DNA of 64,000 bases from Chryseobacterium caseinilyticum (GTDB lineage: Bacteria > Bacteroidota > Bacteroidia > Flavobacteriales > Weeksellaceae). The notes beneath the pieces were generated by a model. That model was given only the letters and a program-made list of their open reading frames with translations, was not told where the DNA came from and did not search any database. Where the stretch lies: NCBI RefSeq assembly GCF_014837145.1, contig NZ_JACYFS010000003.1:421744-485743 (forward strand). The letters run 5' to 3'. Every line of letters begins with the position of its first letter. Position 1 is the stretch's first letter. The position numbers and the translations under genes are program-made. Below, piece by piece: positions 8,306 to 17,249 of this stretch.

Positions 8306-9214
8306 TCAGATCTGATTTTTAATCTCCGCCATCAGTTCTTTTCCACCATTTTCCAAAACGATGTTTGCAAATTTTGCTCCGAAATTTTCTTCTTCATTAA
8401 AATCAAAACTTTCGTCGGTGGCGATGTAGTTTTTTCCGTCGAGCGAACAGAGTGCGGCTTTTAATCTGATTTTATCCTCAAACCTTTCTGCGAAAGCACC
8501 AATCGGAGCGGTACAGCCACCTTCCAGCGTGCTGAGAAAATTTCTTTCAATTTCCACACAGATTTGGGTTTCCATGTGATTGATTTTAGCTAAAATTTCG
8601 TTGATCTCTTTCTTCTCCGAATGTCCGGCAACTGCCACAACACCTTGCGAGGCAGCAGGAATCATCATCGGAAGGAATTCATAATCGATTTCCATCTTCA
8701 TCCTTTTGATTCCGGCCAGTGATAAAATTGTCGCATCAAAATCCTGCTCCTCCAGTTTCTGAAGTCGGGTCTGAATGTTTCCTCTGATGTCAAAAAATTC
8801 CGTTTCGGGATACTGTTTCAGCCAGAAAGCTCTTCTTCTTAAACTGCTTGTCGCTAATTTAAGTTCGTGCAATTCTTTATTGGCAGCAGATTTTCTTCTG
8901 ATTAAAACATCCTGAGGGAAATCTCTTGCAAGGCAGGCAACGATCTCGATGTTTTCGGGAAGTTTTGTAGGAACATCTTTCAGGGAATGCACAGCGATAT
9001 CAATTTCGTCGTTCAGTAAAGCAATATCTAAATCTCTTGTGAAAACACCGGTAATTCCCAATGAATAAAGGGGTTGCGTGAGGTTTTTGTCACCTGAAGA
9101 AACAATCGGAACAATCTCGGTTGTGTAATTTAATTCCTGCAGTTTTTCTGCCACTTCCTCTGCCTGCCAAAGTGCGAGTGCAGATTTTCTTGTTCCTATT
9201 CTAATGTTTTTCAT
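8306..9214 (-). CDS. hemC: Porphobilinogen deaminase (hydroxymethylbilane synthase)
   Basis: This 302-residue enzyme polymerises four porphobilinogens. The N-terminus IGTRKSALALWQAEEV, VHSLKDVPTKLP, the arginine-rich SSLRRRAFW and RGNIQTRL, and the cofactor-attaching cysteine in EGGCTAPIG are all present. An ATG at 9223 is also possible; 9214 gives the usual N-terminus and overlaps hemA by 14 bases, pointing to translational coupling. After hemC a 225-base spacer precedes the cell-wall pair. Confidence 0.96.
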   Translation of the reverse strand: MKNIRIGTRKSALALWQAEEVAEKLQELNYTTEIVPIVSSGDKNLTQPLYSLGITGVFTRDLDIALLNDEIDIAVHSLKDVPTKLPENIEIVACLARDFPQDVLIRRKSAANKELHELKLATSSLRRRAFWLKQYPETEFFDIRGNIQTRLQKLEEQDFDATILSLAGIKRMKMEIDYEFLPMMIPAASQGVVAVAGHSEKKEINEILAKINHMETQICVEIERNFLSTLEGGCTAPIGAFAERFEDKIRLKAALCSLDGKNYIATDESFDFNEEENFGAKFANIVLENGGKELMAEIKNQI

Positions 9215-10475
9215 TGAATTCATTGTTGGGTTGTTCCACTAAAATTTCGTGCATCAGTTTGCTGATTTCTTCTGCCTTTAAAGGATTGTCGATGATGTAT
9301 TTCGCAAAACGGTTGGTGATTTTCTGAATCATTTTTTCAGAAAGTTCCATATCGTTGATGTCGATGTATTTATTTTTTCTGTAAAAGTTGTGCATTTCAT
9401 TGCGTTCCATGTTTTTCAGGACGGCTTTGAAGTGATGAATGTTGGGCGCCAGTTTTCTCTTTTTTTCCCATTCAAGAAAATCTTTGGTCATTTCTTTAAT
9501 AATGACTTCCGCTTTCGGGATTTCTTTTTCTCTTTGCTGAATGGTTTCCTGAATCTGTTTTGAAAGTTCGTCAACATCAATTAATGTCACATTTTCAAGT
9601 TCGGAAGCATTTTTATCAACGTTATGCGGAATTGAAAGGTCGATAATTAAAATTTCCTTTCCGTTTACGAGATGCGTTTTGTTAATGATCGGTGTTTTTG
9701 CTCCGGTGGCAACGATGAGAATATCTGTATTCGCCAATTCCTTTTCGAAATCACTGTAATCAATATTCGGGATATTGTATTTCTCAGAAATTTTAGCTGC
9801 TTTTTCCTGAGTCCGGTTGGCTATTTTTATTTTTGGCTGATAAACGTGTTTTACTAAATTTTCAACCGTGTTTTGTCCGATTTCACCAACGCCAAGAAGG
9901 AGAATATTTTTCTCTGTAATTCTTTTCTGATTATTTAAAATGTAATGAACGGCAGCGTAAGAAACCGAAGCTGCACCGTTCGAAATTCCCGTTTCGTTTT
10001 TTATTCTCTTTGAAATCTGAATCGCGGAATTTATTGACCTTTCTAAAAATGGATTTGAATTTTTTCTTTCTCTTTTAAAACGGGCATACGCTTTTTTGAT
10101 CTGTCCGATAATTTCAAAATCACCGATAATCTGACTTTCCAGTCCGGCTGCTACACGGAAAAGGTGTTTCAGTGCTTCTTCTTTTGTGAGGATATTCGCA
10201 AACTGTAAAAAATCGGTCAGCTGTACATCGATGGTTTTACAGTATTCTTCGGCGATGAGAAGGTAATTGTTGGTTGTGGTGTAAATTTCTGTACGGTTGC
10301 AGGTAGACACAACGAATGCGTCACCAAGATCCTGCTCGTGAACTTTGGTAACAAAACTCTTGATGTTTTCATCAAAAAATGCAAATTTTCCTCTTGTCTC
10401 TACATCAGCCTTCTCGTAACTGATTGACAGCACGGCAAAATTGGATGTCTGATGTACTTTAGAATACTGTATCAT
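9201..10475 (-). CDS. hemA: Glutamyl-tRNA reductase
   Basis: This 424-residue NADPH-dependent enzyme makes glutamate-1-semialdehyde, the first committed step of C5-type heme synthesis. The catalytic cysteine is in VVSTCNRTEIY (near residue 50), followed by GLESQIIGDFEIIGQIK, the nucleotide-binding LLGVGEIGQNTVENL and a C-terminal dimerisation helix. An ATG at 10487 lies within a possible -7 box (TAAATTTG on the minus strand, 10485-10492), so MIQYSK at 10475 is the more likely start. It leads the heme run and is divergent from mreB. Confidence 0.96.
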   Translation of the reverse strand: MIQYSKVHQTSNFAVLSISYEKADVETRGKFAFFDENIKSFVTKVHEQDLGDAFVVSTCNRTEIYTTTNNYLLIAEEYCKTIDVQLTDFLQFANILTKEEALKHLFRVAAGLESQIIGDFEIIGQIKKAYARFKRERKNSNPFLERSINSAIQISKRIKNETGISNGAASVSYAAVHYILNNQKRITEKNILLLGVGEIGQNTVENLVKHVYQPKIKIANRTQEKAAKISEKYNIPNIDYSDFEKELANTDILIVATGAKTPIINKTHLVNGKEILIIDLSIPHNVDKNASELENVTLIDVDELSKQIQETIQQREKEIPKAEVIIKEMTKDFLEWEKKRKLAPNIHHFKAVLKNMERNEMHNFYRKNKYIDINDMELSEKMIQKITNRFAKYIIDNPLKAEEISKLMHEILVEQPNNEFNEKH

Positions 10476-10656
10476 AAACAGGTGCAAATTTAATTCTTTT
10501 TTATCAAAGGATTTTGTGATTTAGTAAATGATAAATATCGTGAAAAGCTATTTATAATGATGATAAACAAAGAAAAATCTATTGAAGATTAACTTGTCAG
10601 CTGTTAAAGGAAGTTTCAAAATTTAATAAAATTTTAACCAAATTATTTAAAATGAG

Positions 10657-10688
10657 ACTTTATGACTGATGTTAAATTTATATCTTTG
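10657..10688 (+). promoter_or_regulatory. Promoter of the mreB operon
   Basis: TATCTTTG (10681-10688) is a perfect TAnnTTTG -7 element 24 bases before the mreB start. The -33 region at about 10659 reads TTTATG, a poor match to TTTG. The 225-base hemA-mreB spacer holds nothing else recognised. Confidence 0.6.
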
Positions 10689-10712
10689 TAAACTTAAACC
10701 AGCAGAAAAATT

Positions 10713-11738
10713 ATGGGCATATTCGATATGTTTACGCAGGAAATTGCGATAGACTTAGGAACCGCAAATACTCTTATCATACATAATAATAAAATTGTTA
10801 TTGATCAACCATCTATAGTAGCCATTGAGCGTTCCACAGGAAAGCCGATTGCAGTAGGTGAGCAGGCAAAACATATGCAGGGTAAGACGCACGAAGATAT
10901 CAAAACCATCCGTCCTTTGAAGGATGGGGTGATTGCTGATTTCCATGCTTCGGAGCACATGATTAAAGAATTTATCAAAAAAATTCCCGGGATTAAAGGG
11001 AAGTTTATTCAGCCTGCTTTAAGAATTGTAATCTGTATTCCTTCAGGAATTACTGAGGTTGAAAAAAGAGCGGTAAGAGATTCTGCCCAAAAAGTTAACG
11101 CAAAAGAAGTACGTTTGATTTACGAACCAATGGCAGCTGCAATCGGAGTTGGTATTGATGTTCAAAAGCCTGAGGGTAATATGATTATCGATATCGGTGG
11201 TGGTACTACTGAAATCGCTGTTGTTGCTTTAGGTGGCATTGTCTGCGATAAATCTGTGAAAATTGCAGGTGACGTATTTACCAATGATATTGCTTATTTT
11301 TTAAGAACGCATCACAATTTATATATCGGAGAAAGAACTGCTGAAAGAGTGAAAATCGAAGTAGGTTCTGCAGTTGAAGATCTTGATGTGGATATCGACG
11401 ATATCCCGGTACAGGGTAGAGACCTTATTACAGGTAAACCAAAAGAAATTATGGTTGGTTACAAAGAAATTGCCCGCGCTCTGGATAAATCAATCATCAG
11501 AATTGAAGATTCTGTAATGGAAACTTTATCACTTACTCCTCCGGAATTAGCGGCTGATATCTACAAAACAGGTATTTATCTTGCTGGTGGTGGTGCTTTG
11601 CTGAGAGGTTTGGCAGACAGACTTCACAAGAAAACAGGTCTTCCGGTTTTTGTTGCTGAAGATCCTTTGAGAGCTGTTGTAAGAGGTACCGGTATCGCAC
11701 TTAAGAATATGGATAAATTCAATTTCTTAATTAAATAA
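10713..11738 (+). CDS. mreB: Rod shape-determining protein MreB (actin homologue)
   Basis: This 341-residue actin-like ATPase forms membrane-bound filaments that guide side-wall synthesis. Phosphate-binding IDLGTANTLI (residues 14-23), IYEPMAAAIGVG, the second phosphate loop MIIDIGGGTTEIAV and adenosine motif GIYLAGGGALLRG occur in order, at full length. The N-terminal GIFDMF is a short amphipathic start as in other MreBs. It is first in the operon mreB-mreC-mreD-PBP2-rodA. Confidence 0.98.
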   Translation: MGIFDMFTQEIAIDLGTANTLIIHNNKIVIDQPSIVAIERSTGKPIAVGEQAKHMQGKTHEDIKTIRPLKDGVIADFHASEHMIKEFIKKIPGIKGKFIQPALRIVICIPSGITEVEKRAVRDSAQKVNAKEVRLIYEPMAAAIGVGIDVQKPEGNMIIDIGGGTTEIAVVALGGIVCDKSVKIAGDVFTNDIAYFLRTHHNLYIGERTAERVKIEVGSAVEDLDVDIDDIPVQGRDLITGKPKEIMVGYKEIARALDKSIIRIEDSVMETLSLTPPELAADIYKTGIYLAGGGALLRGLADRLHKKTGLPVFVAEDPLRAVVRGTGIALKNMDKFNFLIK

Positions 11739-11766
11739 TTTTAACTTTTTACGACCTTTTATCTGA

Positions 11767-12621
11767 ATGGGATTTTTGCTGAGAATTTTTTCGAAGAACT
11801 CTTTGTTTATCTTCTTTATTTTTCTGCAGATCATTGCTCTTGTTCTGATATTTTCTAAAAACGCAATGCAGAAATCGTGGCTCGCAGGTCAAAGTGCGGC
11901 CTTTAATGCGTGGGTTTCCGGCTATATTGACGAGGGGGTTTCTTATCTGAAACTCAAGCAGACTAATGAAGATCTCGTGGCTCAGAATAAAATGCTGATG
12001 ACGCAGCTCTACGGAAAAGGCTACAACAAAAACCCGATGTTCAGAAAGGTACACGATACACTAGGCAATGGGCAAATCTATACTTTTGTAGATGGTGACA
12101 TTGTTTTTAACAGCATCAACAGAAGAAATAACTACTTCACCATCAACCGCGGAAAACGAGACGGAGTACTTCCTCAAATGGGTGTCATGGCACCGAAAGG
12201 AATTGCGGGAATTGTAATAAATTCCACAGAATCCTATGCGCTGGTACAGTCGGTTTTAAGTGTGAATAAAATCAGAATTAATGCTGCTCTGAAAAAGTCA
12301 GGCTACTTTGGAACGCTTACCTGGAAGGGCGACAATTCGCGAACAATGCATCTTTCAGATATTCCGAAATATGTTTCTATCAGAGTGGGGGATACCATTG
12401 TAACAGACGGTAAATCAGCGATTTTCCCTCAGGGAGTTATGGTTGGGAAAGTGGCAGGATATTCTGTTGATAACCAAACCGGTTTCTGGGATATTTCGGT
12501 GGAACTGAGTGAAAAAATGGGTGCTCTAAGTAAAATTTATGTGGTTAAAAACCTGAAAAAAGCAGAAGTGCAGAGAATTCAGGATACCATGCAGGCTGTA
12601 ATTAACAAAGAACATGATTAG
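11767..12621 (+). CDS. mreC: Rod shape-determining protein MreC
   Basis: This 284-residue protein has one N-terminal membrane helix (about residues 12-30), a coiled-coil stretch (about 55-80) and a periplasmic beta-rich domain (VDGDIVFNSINRRNNYFTINRGKRDG and beyond). It links MreB to PBP2 and RodA in the elongasome. It starts 28 bases after mreB and overlaps mreD by 8 bases. Confidence 0.95.
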   Translation: MGFLLRIFSKNSLFIFFIFLQIIALVLIFSKNAMQKSWLAGQSAAFNAWVSGYIDEGVSYLKLKQTNEDLVAQNKMLMTQLYGKGYNKNPMFRKVHDTLGNGQIYTFVDGDIVFNSINRRNNYFTINRGKRDGVLPQMGVMAPKGIAGIVINSTESYALVQSVLSVNKIRINAALKKSGYFGTLTWKGDNSRTMHLSDIPKYVSIRVGDTIVTDGKSAIFPQGVMVGKVAGYSVDNQTGFWDISVELSEKMGALSKIYVVKNLKKAEVQRIQDTMQAVINKEHD

Positions 12622-13120
12622 CAGAACGATATTTACCGACCTTTTGATCATGGCATTTTTGGTGGCACTGCAGATTTTTGTGCTCAATAAGATTACCTTA
12701 TTTGGAATATACATCCCGGTAATTTATCCGGCGTTTGTCATGTTTTATCCGTTTTTCAGAAATAAATTTCAGTTTTTGGCTTTGAGCTTTCTTTTAGGTT
12801 TTATCATTGATACTTTTCTACATTCCGGAGGAAATAATGCTTTTGCTACAACGCTTATCGCTTATTTCAGAACCTTAATCTTCAGAACATCTACAGATAC
12901 TTCCACAGACTTTTTCTCATTCCAGTCTTTGCAGTGGAGTCAGTTTTTACTTTTCTTATTTTCAAGTATCTTCCTGCACCAGCTTTTTGTGCAGTATATT
13001 GAGTTTTTCAAGTTCACAAGAATTTTTGAAATTTTACTCAATATATCGATTACAAGTTTAATTTCGTTTATATTTATAATAATTTACGCATTAATCTTTA
13101 AAATCAAACAGAAAGTTTGA
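12614..13120 (+). CDS. mreD: Rod shape-determining protein MreD
   Basis: This 168-residue polytopic inner-membrane protein has about five hydrophobic segments. PVIYPAFVMFYPF and LGFIIDTFLHSGG match the MreD family of Bacteroidota. It overlaps mreC by 8 bases, and its TGA stop shares bases with the TTG start of the next gene. Confidence 0.9.
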   Translation: MISRTIFTDLLIMAFLVALQIFVLNKITLFGIYIPVIYPAFVMFYPFFRNKFQFLALSFLLGFIIDTFLHSGGNNAFATTLIAYFRTLIFRTSTDTSTDFFSFQSLQWSQFLLFLFSSIFLHQLFVQYIEFFKFTRIFEILLNISITSLISFIFIIIYALIFKIKQKV

Positions 13121-15147
13121 ATACACGCTATTTAAAAATCTTCTCCATTCTTGTTGTCATTGCTCTCATTTTCGTAGCAAGGCTTTCGTATTTGCAGTTG
13201 TTTACTGACAGATATGCACTCAACGCTGCCAATACATCCATTAAAACTGAATACATTATTCCCCAAAGAGGCGTAATCTTCGACCGGAACGGAAAAATTT
13301 TGGTTGGAAATCAGCCAGCCTACGAAATCTCTTTCACTCAGGCTTTGATGAAACCCGATTTTGACACCGTTGCATTCTGTAATTTAATGAAAATTACAGA
13401 ACAGGATTTCATTACAAGAATCAATAATATTAAAAAAGAAAAGTATTTTTCCAAGCTCACACCAATGACTTTCTTTAAGGATCTGAGTAGGGAAGATATT
13501 GCAAGAGTTCAGGAAATTATATTTAAATATCCTGCGTTTAACATTGTTTCGAGACCTCAGAGACAGTACGAGGTTTCTACTTCAGGAAATCTTTTGGGCT
13601 ACACGAATGAGGTAAACGATGGCGAGATCAAGAAAGATTCTACCTACTATCTTCCGGGAGATTTTATCGGTAAAAGTGGTGTTGAAAAAGCCTACGAAAA
13701 AGATCTCCGTGGAATTAAAGGCATAAAATACATTCAGAAAGACATTAAACTCCGCAATGTTGGTCCTTACAAAAACGGAACTTTGGATAAAGAGGTTGTT
13801 ACCGGAAAAGACATTACGCTAACCATCGATTACGATTTGCAGCGAATGGCTGAAGAAATGCTCGTTGATAAACACGGAGCTGTCGTTGCCATAGATCCCA
13901 ACAACGGTGAAGTTCTGGTTGCAGCAACCGGTCCGGATATTGATCCCAATCTTTTTACAGGTCCCAACAAGTCAAAAAATCTTTACCGACTTTCAAAAGA
14001 TACCATTTACGAAAACAAACCAACGTTCGACAGATCTTTGCAGGCGGGTTATCCTCCGGGATCTACTTTCAAATTGCTGACCGCTCTGGCAGCGATGCAG
14101 ATGGGGGTGATGACTGACAAAACAATTTTCCCATGCGGTGGCGGTTTTTACTACAGAGGAAAAAGAATCAAAGGTCACGGTGGTGCTGATCCGCTGATTC
14201 CTTCTATTCAGGTTTCGAGCAACTGTTTTTTCACTTATGCTTTTATTGCGATCATCAAGAAATATCCGGGAAATCCATCCAAAGGAGTTGACGAATGGAA
14301 AAAGATCATGAGCAGTTTTGGAGTGGGTGAGTTTTTAAATAATGATTTTGCTGTTGGTGCAAAAGGCAGAATTCCTTCAGGGGATTTTTATGAAAAACGT
14401 TTCAAAGCAATTATGAAGGCGAATGGTTCCCAGAAAGTAGATTTTAAAAACTGGGACGAAATGCCGACTGGTGCGATTTACAACGGGATGGGTCAGGGTG
14501 ATGTTTTGGTAACGCCGATTCAGCTCGCAAATTATGTGGCTGCAATTGCGAACCGTGGTTGGTACTACACGCCTCATATCGTGAAATCAATTGATGGGAA
14601 ACCTAATCCAGATCCAAGATTCAAAAAGAAACATCAGACTTTGGTTGAAGCAAGACATTTTGAGCCTGTTTTAAAAGGTATGGAAGCGGTGGTGCTTGCA
14701 GGTACAGCCAGAGGTCTGAAATCCACCGAGTTCACTCAGTTAGCAAAAACAGGAACTGCACAGGTTCCGCAGGGGAAAGACAACTCCATTTTTGTTTTAA
14801 TTGCGCCTGCAGATAAGCCTAAAATTGTAGTGGTCGCCGTAATGGAACATGCAGGATTTGGAGCAACATGGGCAGGGCCGGCGTGTACAGTTATTGCAGA
14901 AAAATACATTACAGGAGACCTGAAGCGTGAACATCTTTATAAAAAAATGGTCACTGCGAGCTTTATGCCTGAATACAAACGTCAGTGGATTGCGGATTTA
15001 AAACGAAAAGGTCTGTACAAAGATCCAAAACCGGATTCTTTAAAACTGAAAAAAATACAGGACAGCCTGGAAATGGTAAAAAAACAAAAAGCCAGACTTC
15101 AGGAAAAAGAAAAGGCAAAAAAAACTTCTAAAAACCCGAAATTATGA
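13117..15147 (+). CDS. mrdA: Penicillin-binding protein 2 (elongasome transpeptidase)
   Basis: This 676-residue class B PBP cross-links peptidoglycan during side-wall growth. It has an N-terminal membrane helix (residues 8-25), a PBP dimer domain beginning IIPQRGVIFDRNGKIL, and a transpeptidase domain with SxxK (STFK, Ser316), SxN (SSN in QVSSNCFF) and KTG (about 544). A long Lys-rich C-terminal tail follows (about 640-676). The start codon is TTG, read one base out of frame with the mreD stop TGA, so translation is probably coupled. It overlaps rodA by ATGA. Confidence 0.96.
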   Translation: MNTRYLKIFSILVVIALIFVARLSYLQLFTDRYALNAANTSIKTEYIIPQRGVIFDRNGKILVGNQPAYEISFTQALMKPDFDTVAFCNLMKITEQDFITRINNIKKEKYFSKLTPMTFFKDLSREDIARVQEIIFKYPAFNIVSRPQRQYEVSTSGNLLGYTNEVNDGEIKKDSTYYLPGDFIGKSGVEKAYEKDLRGIKGIKYIQKDIKLRNVGPYKNGTLDKEVVTGKDITLTIDYDLQRMAEEMLVDKHGAVVAIDPNNGEVLVAATGPDIDPNLFTGPNKSKNLYRLSKDTIYENKPTFDRSLQAGYPPGSTFKLLTALAAMQMGVMTDKTIFPCGGGFYYRGKRIKGHGGADPLIPSIQVSSNCFFTYAFIAIIKKYPGNPSKGVDEWKKIMSSFGVGEFLNNDFAVGAKGRIPSGDFYEKRFKAIMKANGSQKVDFKNWDEMPTGAIYNGMGQGDVLVTPIQLANYVAAIANRGWYYTPHIVKSIDGKPNPDPRFKKKHQTLVEARHFEPVLKGMEAVVLAGTARGLKSTEFTQLAKTGTAQVPQGKDNSIFVLIAPADKPKIVVVAVMEHAGFGATWAGPACTVIAEKYITGDLKREHLYKKMVTASFMPEYKRQWIADLKRKGLYKDPKPDSLKLKKIQDSLEMVKKQKARLQEKEKAKKTSKNPKL

Positions 15148-16373
15148 AGTGGACAGAAGGAATAGACAAGTTGGGGCTCGGGCTGTATTTTTTGCTGTGC
15201 ATCTTTGCCATCGCCAATATTTACAGCGTTGACCAGAAGTTGGGCGAAAAACAATTAATTTTCTTCGGGATTTCAATAGTTGTAGGCTTAATTATTTTTT
15301 TCAGCAGAAGTAAATTTTTCGAAAACCTTTCAGCAATTTTCTATATAGGAGGAGTTTTAATGCTCGCAGGATTACATGTTTTCGGTACCGAAATTTTAGG
15401 ACAGAAAAACTGGTACAAATTCGGAGGATTTACAATGCAGCCGGTAGAATTTTCGAAGATAGGTACTGCCTTGATGCTCGCAAGCTACGTTTCGGGTGCC
15501 GAATTTAATTTAAAAAATAGAAAATCGCTCATCACAACTTTAGCCATCGTGGGAATTCCTGCCATTGTGGTTTTGTCCATTCCAGATGTGGGGTCTTTGC
15601 TAGTATTTACGGCCTTTTTCATTGCTTTATACCGTGAAGGATTGAGTGGCTGGCTGTTTGGAATAGGAGGTTTATTTGCCGGCGTTTTTCTTATTTCTTT
15701 GGCCGTAAATCCACTTTACGTGGTTATTGTCATCGTTTTAATTTACGCGGTATTTATTTTCTTAAATTACCACAGGATGTCATGGGATGTGATCTCTGTT
15801 GCAGGTATTGCAGGCTCACTGCTTCTTCTGTGTGGTTTGGCGTTCGGAACTCCTTATGTTCTGGAAAAACTTCCCAAACATCAGAGAGAGAGAATTGAAG
15901 TTTTATACAAAGGTGAAAAAGCCTTCAGAGATACCTCAGGATATAATTTATTGTATTCTAAAACGGCCATCGGTTCTGGCGGAATGTTTGGCAAAGGCTA
16001 CCGGGAAGGTTCTGTTACGCAGGGAAAATTTGTTCCAGAACAGGAAACCGATTATATTTTCTGTACCGTAGGCGAAGAATGGGGATTTGTAGGAAGTTCT
16101 GTGCTGGTTTTATGTTACATGGTTTTTATCGGCAGAATTTACTACCTCGCAGAAAAGCAGAAATCAACCTTTAACAGAGTTTTCGGGTTTTCGTTTGCCT
16201 CAATACTTTTAATGCACTTTTCCATCAATTTAGGGATGGTGATGGGCTTGTTTCCAACGGTAGGAATTCCGTTGCCATACTTCAGTTACGGTGGAAGTTC
16301 GCTTTTGGCATTCTCAATTATGACTTTTATTTTCTTTAAACTAAATTACGCAGATAAGAACAGTTTGGTGTAA
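15144..16373 (+). CDS. rodA: Rod shape-determining protein RodA (SEDS glycosyltransferase)
   Basis: This 409-residue protein of the FtsW/RodA/SpoVE family has about ten membrane helices. It polymerises lipid II with its partner PBP2. GQKNWYKFGGFTMQPVEFSK, the DVGS loop and the C-terminal GIPLPYFSYGGSSLL, with conserved catalytic-face residues, identify it. Its position as the last gene of the mre operon favours RodA over FtsW. Confidence 0.95.
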   Translation: MKWTEGIDKLGLGLYFLLCIFAIANIYSVDQKLGEKQLIFFGISIVVGLIIFFSRSKFFENLSAIFYIGGVLMLAGLHVFGTEILGQKNWYKFGGFTMQPVEFSKIGTALMLASYVSGAEFNLKNRKSLITTLAIVGIPAIVVLSIPDVGSLLVFTAFFIALYREGLSGWLFGIGGLFAGVFLISLAVNPLYVVIVIVLIYAVFIFLNYHRMSWDVISVAGIAGSLLLLCGLAFGTPYVLEKLPKHQRERIEVLYKGEKAFRDTSGYNLLYSKTAIGSGGMFGKGYREGSVTQGKFVPEQETDYIFCTVGEEWGFVGSSVLVLCYMVFIGRIYYLAEKQKSTFNRVFGFSFASILLMHFSINLGMVMGLFPTVGIPLPYFSYGGSSLLAFSIMTFIFFKLNYADKNSLV

Positions 16374-16375
16374 AA

Positions 16376-16410
16376 AGGTGGAAAGCTGGGTGATGTGAGC
16401 TGGAAGTTTC
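16376..16410. repeat. Short GCTGG-type spacer repeat
   Basis: GGAAAGCTGGG and GAGCTGGAAGTT are near-repeats within the 155-base spacer after rodA. This style of short degenerate repeat recurs at 6018 and 61958. The rest of the spacer is plain AT-rich DNA. Confidence 0.3.
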
Positions 16411-16528
16411 CAAACAATCTTTAAAATCTGCTCAACCTTCAAAATCAGCGTGAGAAAATACTGTTTTTAAAATTCAATTTTTGGTATTTTTACTATTAGA
16501 TTTTTCAAATTAAATTTAAAAGATTTTA

Positions 16529-17110
16529 ATGAGCGAAGTTTACATTTCAGAGCAAAATTATTCCAATTCAAATTTCGCCGAATCTCCTTTGCAGACAGGT
16601 GAATATGAAAACTGCACTTTTAAAAACTGCAATTTTGAATATGCCGATTTTTCCGGTTTTAAATTTAGTGACTGTGAATTTACAGACTGTAATCTCAGTA
16701 TGGCTAAGCTAAACTCCACGGCTTTCCGCGATGTCATTTTTAGAGATTCTAAAATGCTTGGTCTTGCCTTCGATTCCTGTAATGATTTCGGACTGTCTTT
16801 TAAATTTGAAAACTGTCTGCTGAGCAATTCTATATTTTACAAACTGTCACTCAGAAAAAATGTTTTTAAAGACTGTGTTCTACACGAAACCGACTTTTCG
16901 GAAACTGATCTCAGAAACGCCGCTTTTCTAAACTGTGATCTTTCAGGAGCCACTTTCGACCGTACCAACCTCGAACAGACCGACTTCAGAACAGCTTTTA
17001 ATTTTGCATTTAATCCTGATAACAACAAAATGAAAGGCGCTAGATTTTCACCTTCAAATCTCTCAGGTTTACTGCTTCATCATAAAATTATTATCGACAA
17101 AAACGCATAA
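16529..17110 (+). CDS. Pentapeptide-repeat protein
   Basis: This 193-residue protein is built almost wholly of A(D/N)LxN-like five-residue units, for example CTFKNCNFEYADFSGFKF and DLRNAAFLNCDLSGATF. They should fold into a right-handed quadrilateral beta-helix. No signal peptide or membrane segment is seen. Some such proteins mimic DNA and bind gyrase, but most have no known role, so function is open. It is monocistronic and convergent with serS. Confidence 0.88.
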   Translation: MSEVYISEQNYSNSNFAESPLQTGEYENCTFKNCNFEYADFSGFKFSDCEFTDCNLSMAKLNSTAFRDVIFRDSKMLGLAFDSCNDFGLSFKFENCLLSNSIFYKLSLRKNVFKDCVLHETDFSETDLRNAAFLNCDLSGATFDRTNLEQTDFRTAFNFAFNPDNNKMKGARFSPSNLSGLLLHHKIIIDKNA

Positions 17111-17140
17111 AAAAACCACCCCGGAAAGGTGGTCTAAATT
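17111..17140. terminator. Hairpin terminator between convergent genes
   Basis: ACCACC (17115-17120) and GGTGGT (17128-17133) form a stem with a 7-base loop. The A-run on the left gives a T-tail on the minus strand for serS; the right side (CTAAATTTAT) is a weaker tail for the plus-strand gene. Confidence 0.6.
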
Positions 17141-17249
17141 TATATTTAAATTAGTTCGAGGTAAGTTTACTATTAAAATCAATCTTAAATTTGCCTGCAA
17201 ATTCTTAAAAAACTTACAGCTAAATAGATCTTAAAGATTCAAATCTAAA

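Noticed and set aside
13108..13125. A frameshift between mreD and PBP2 because no ATG is present
   Set aside because: TTG at 13117 gives a complete PBP2 N-terminus and overlaps the mreD stop cleanly.
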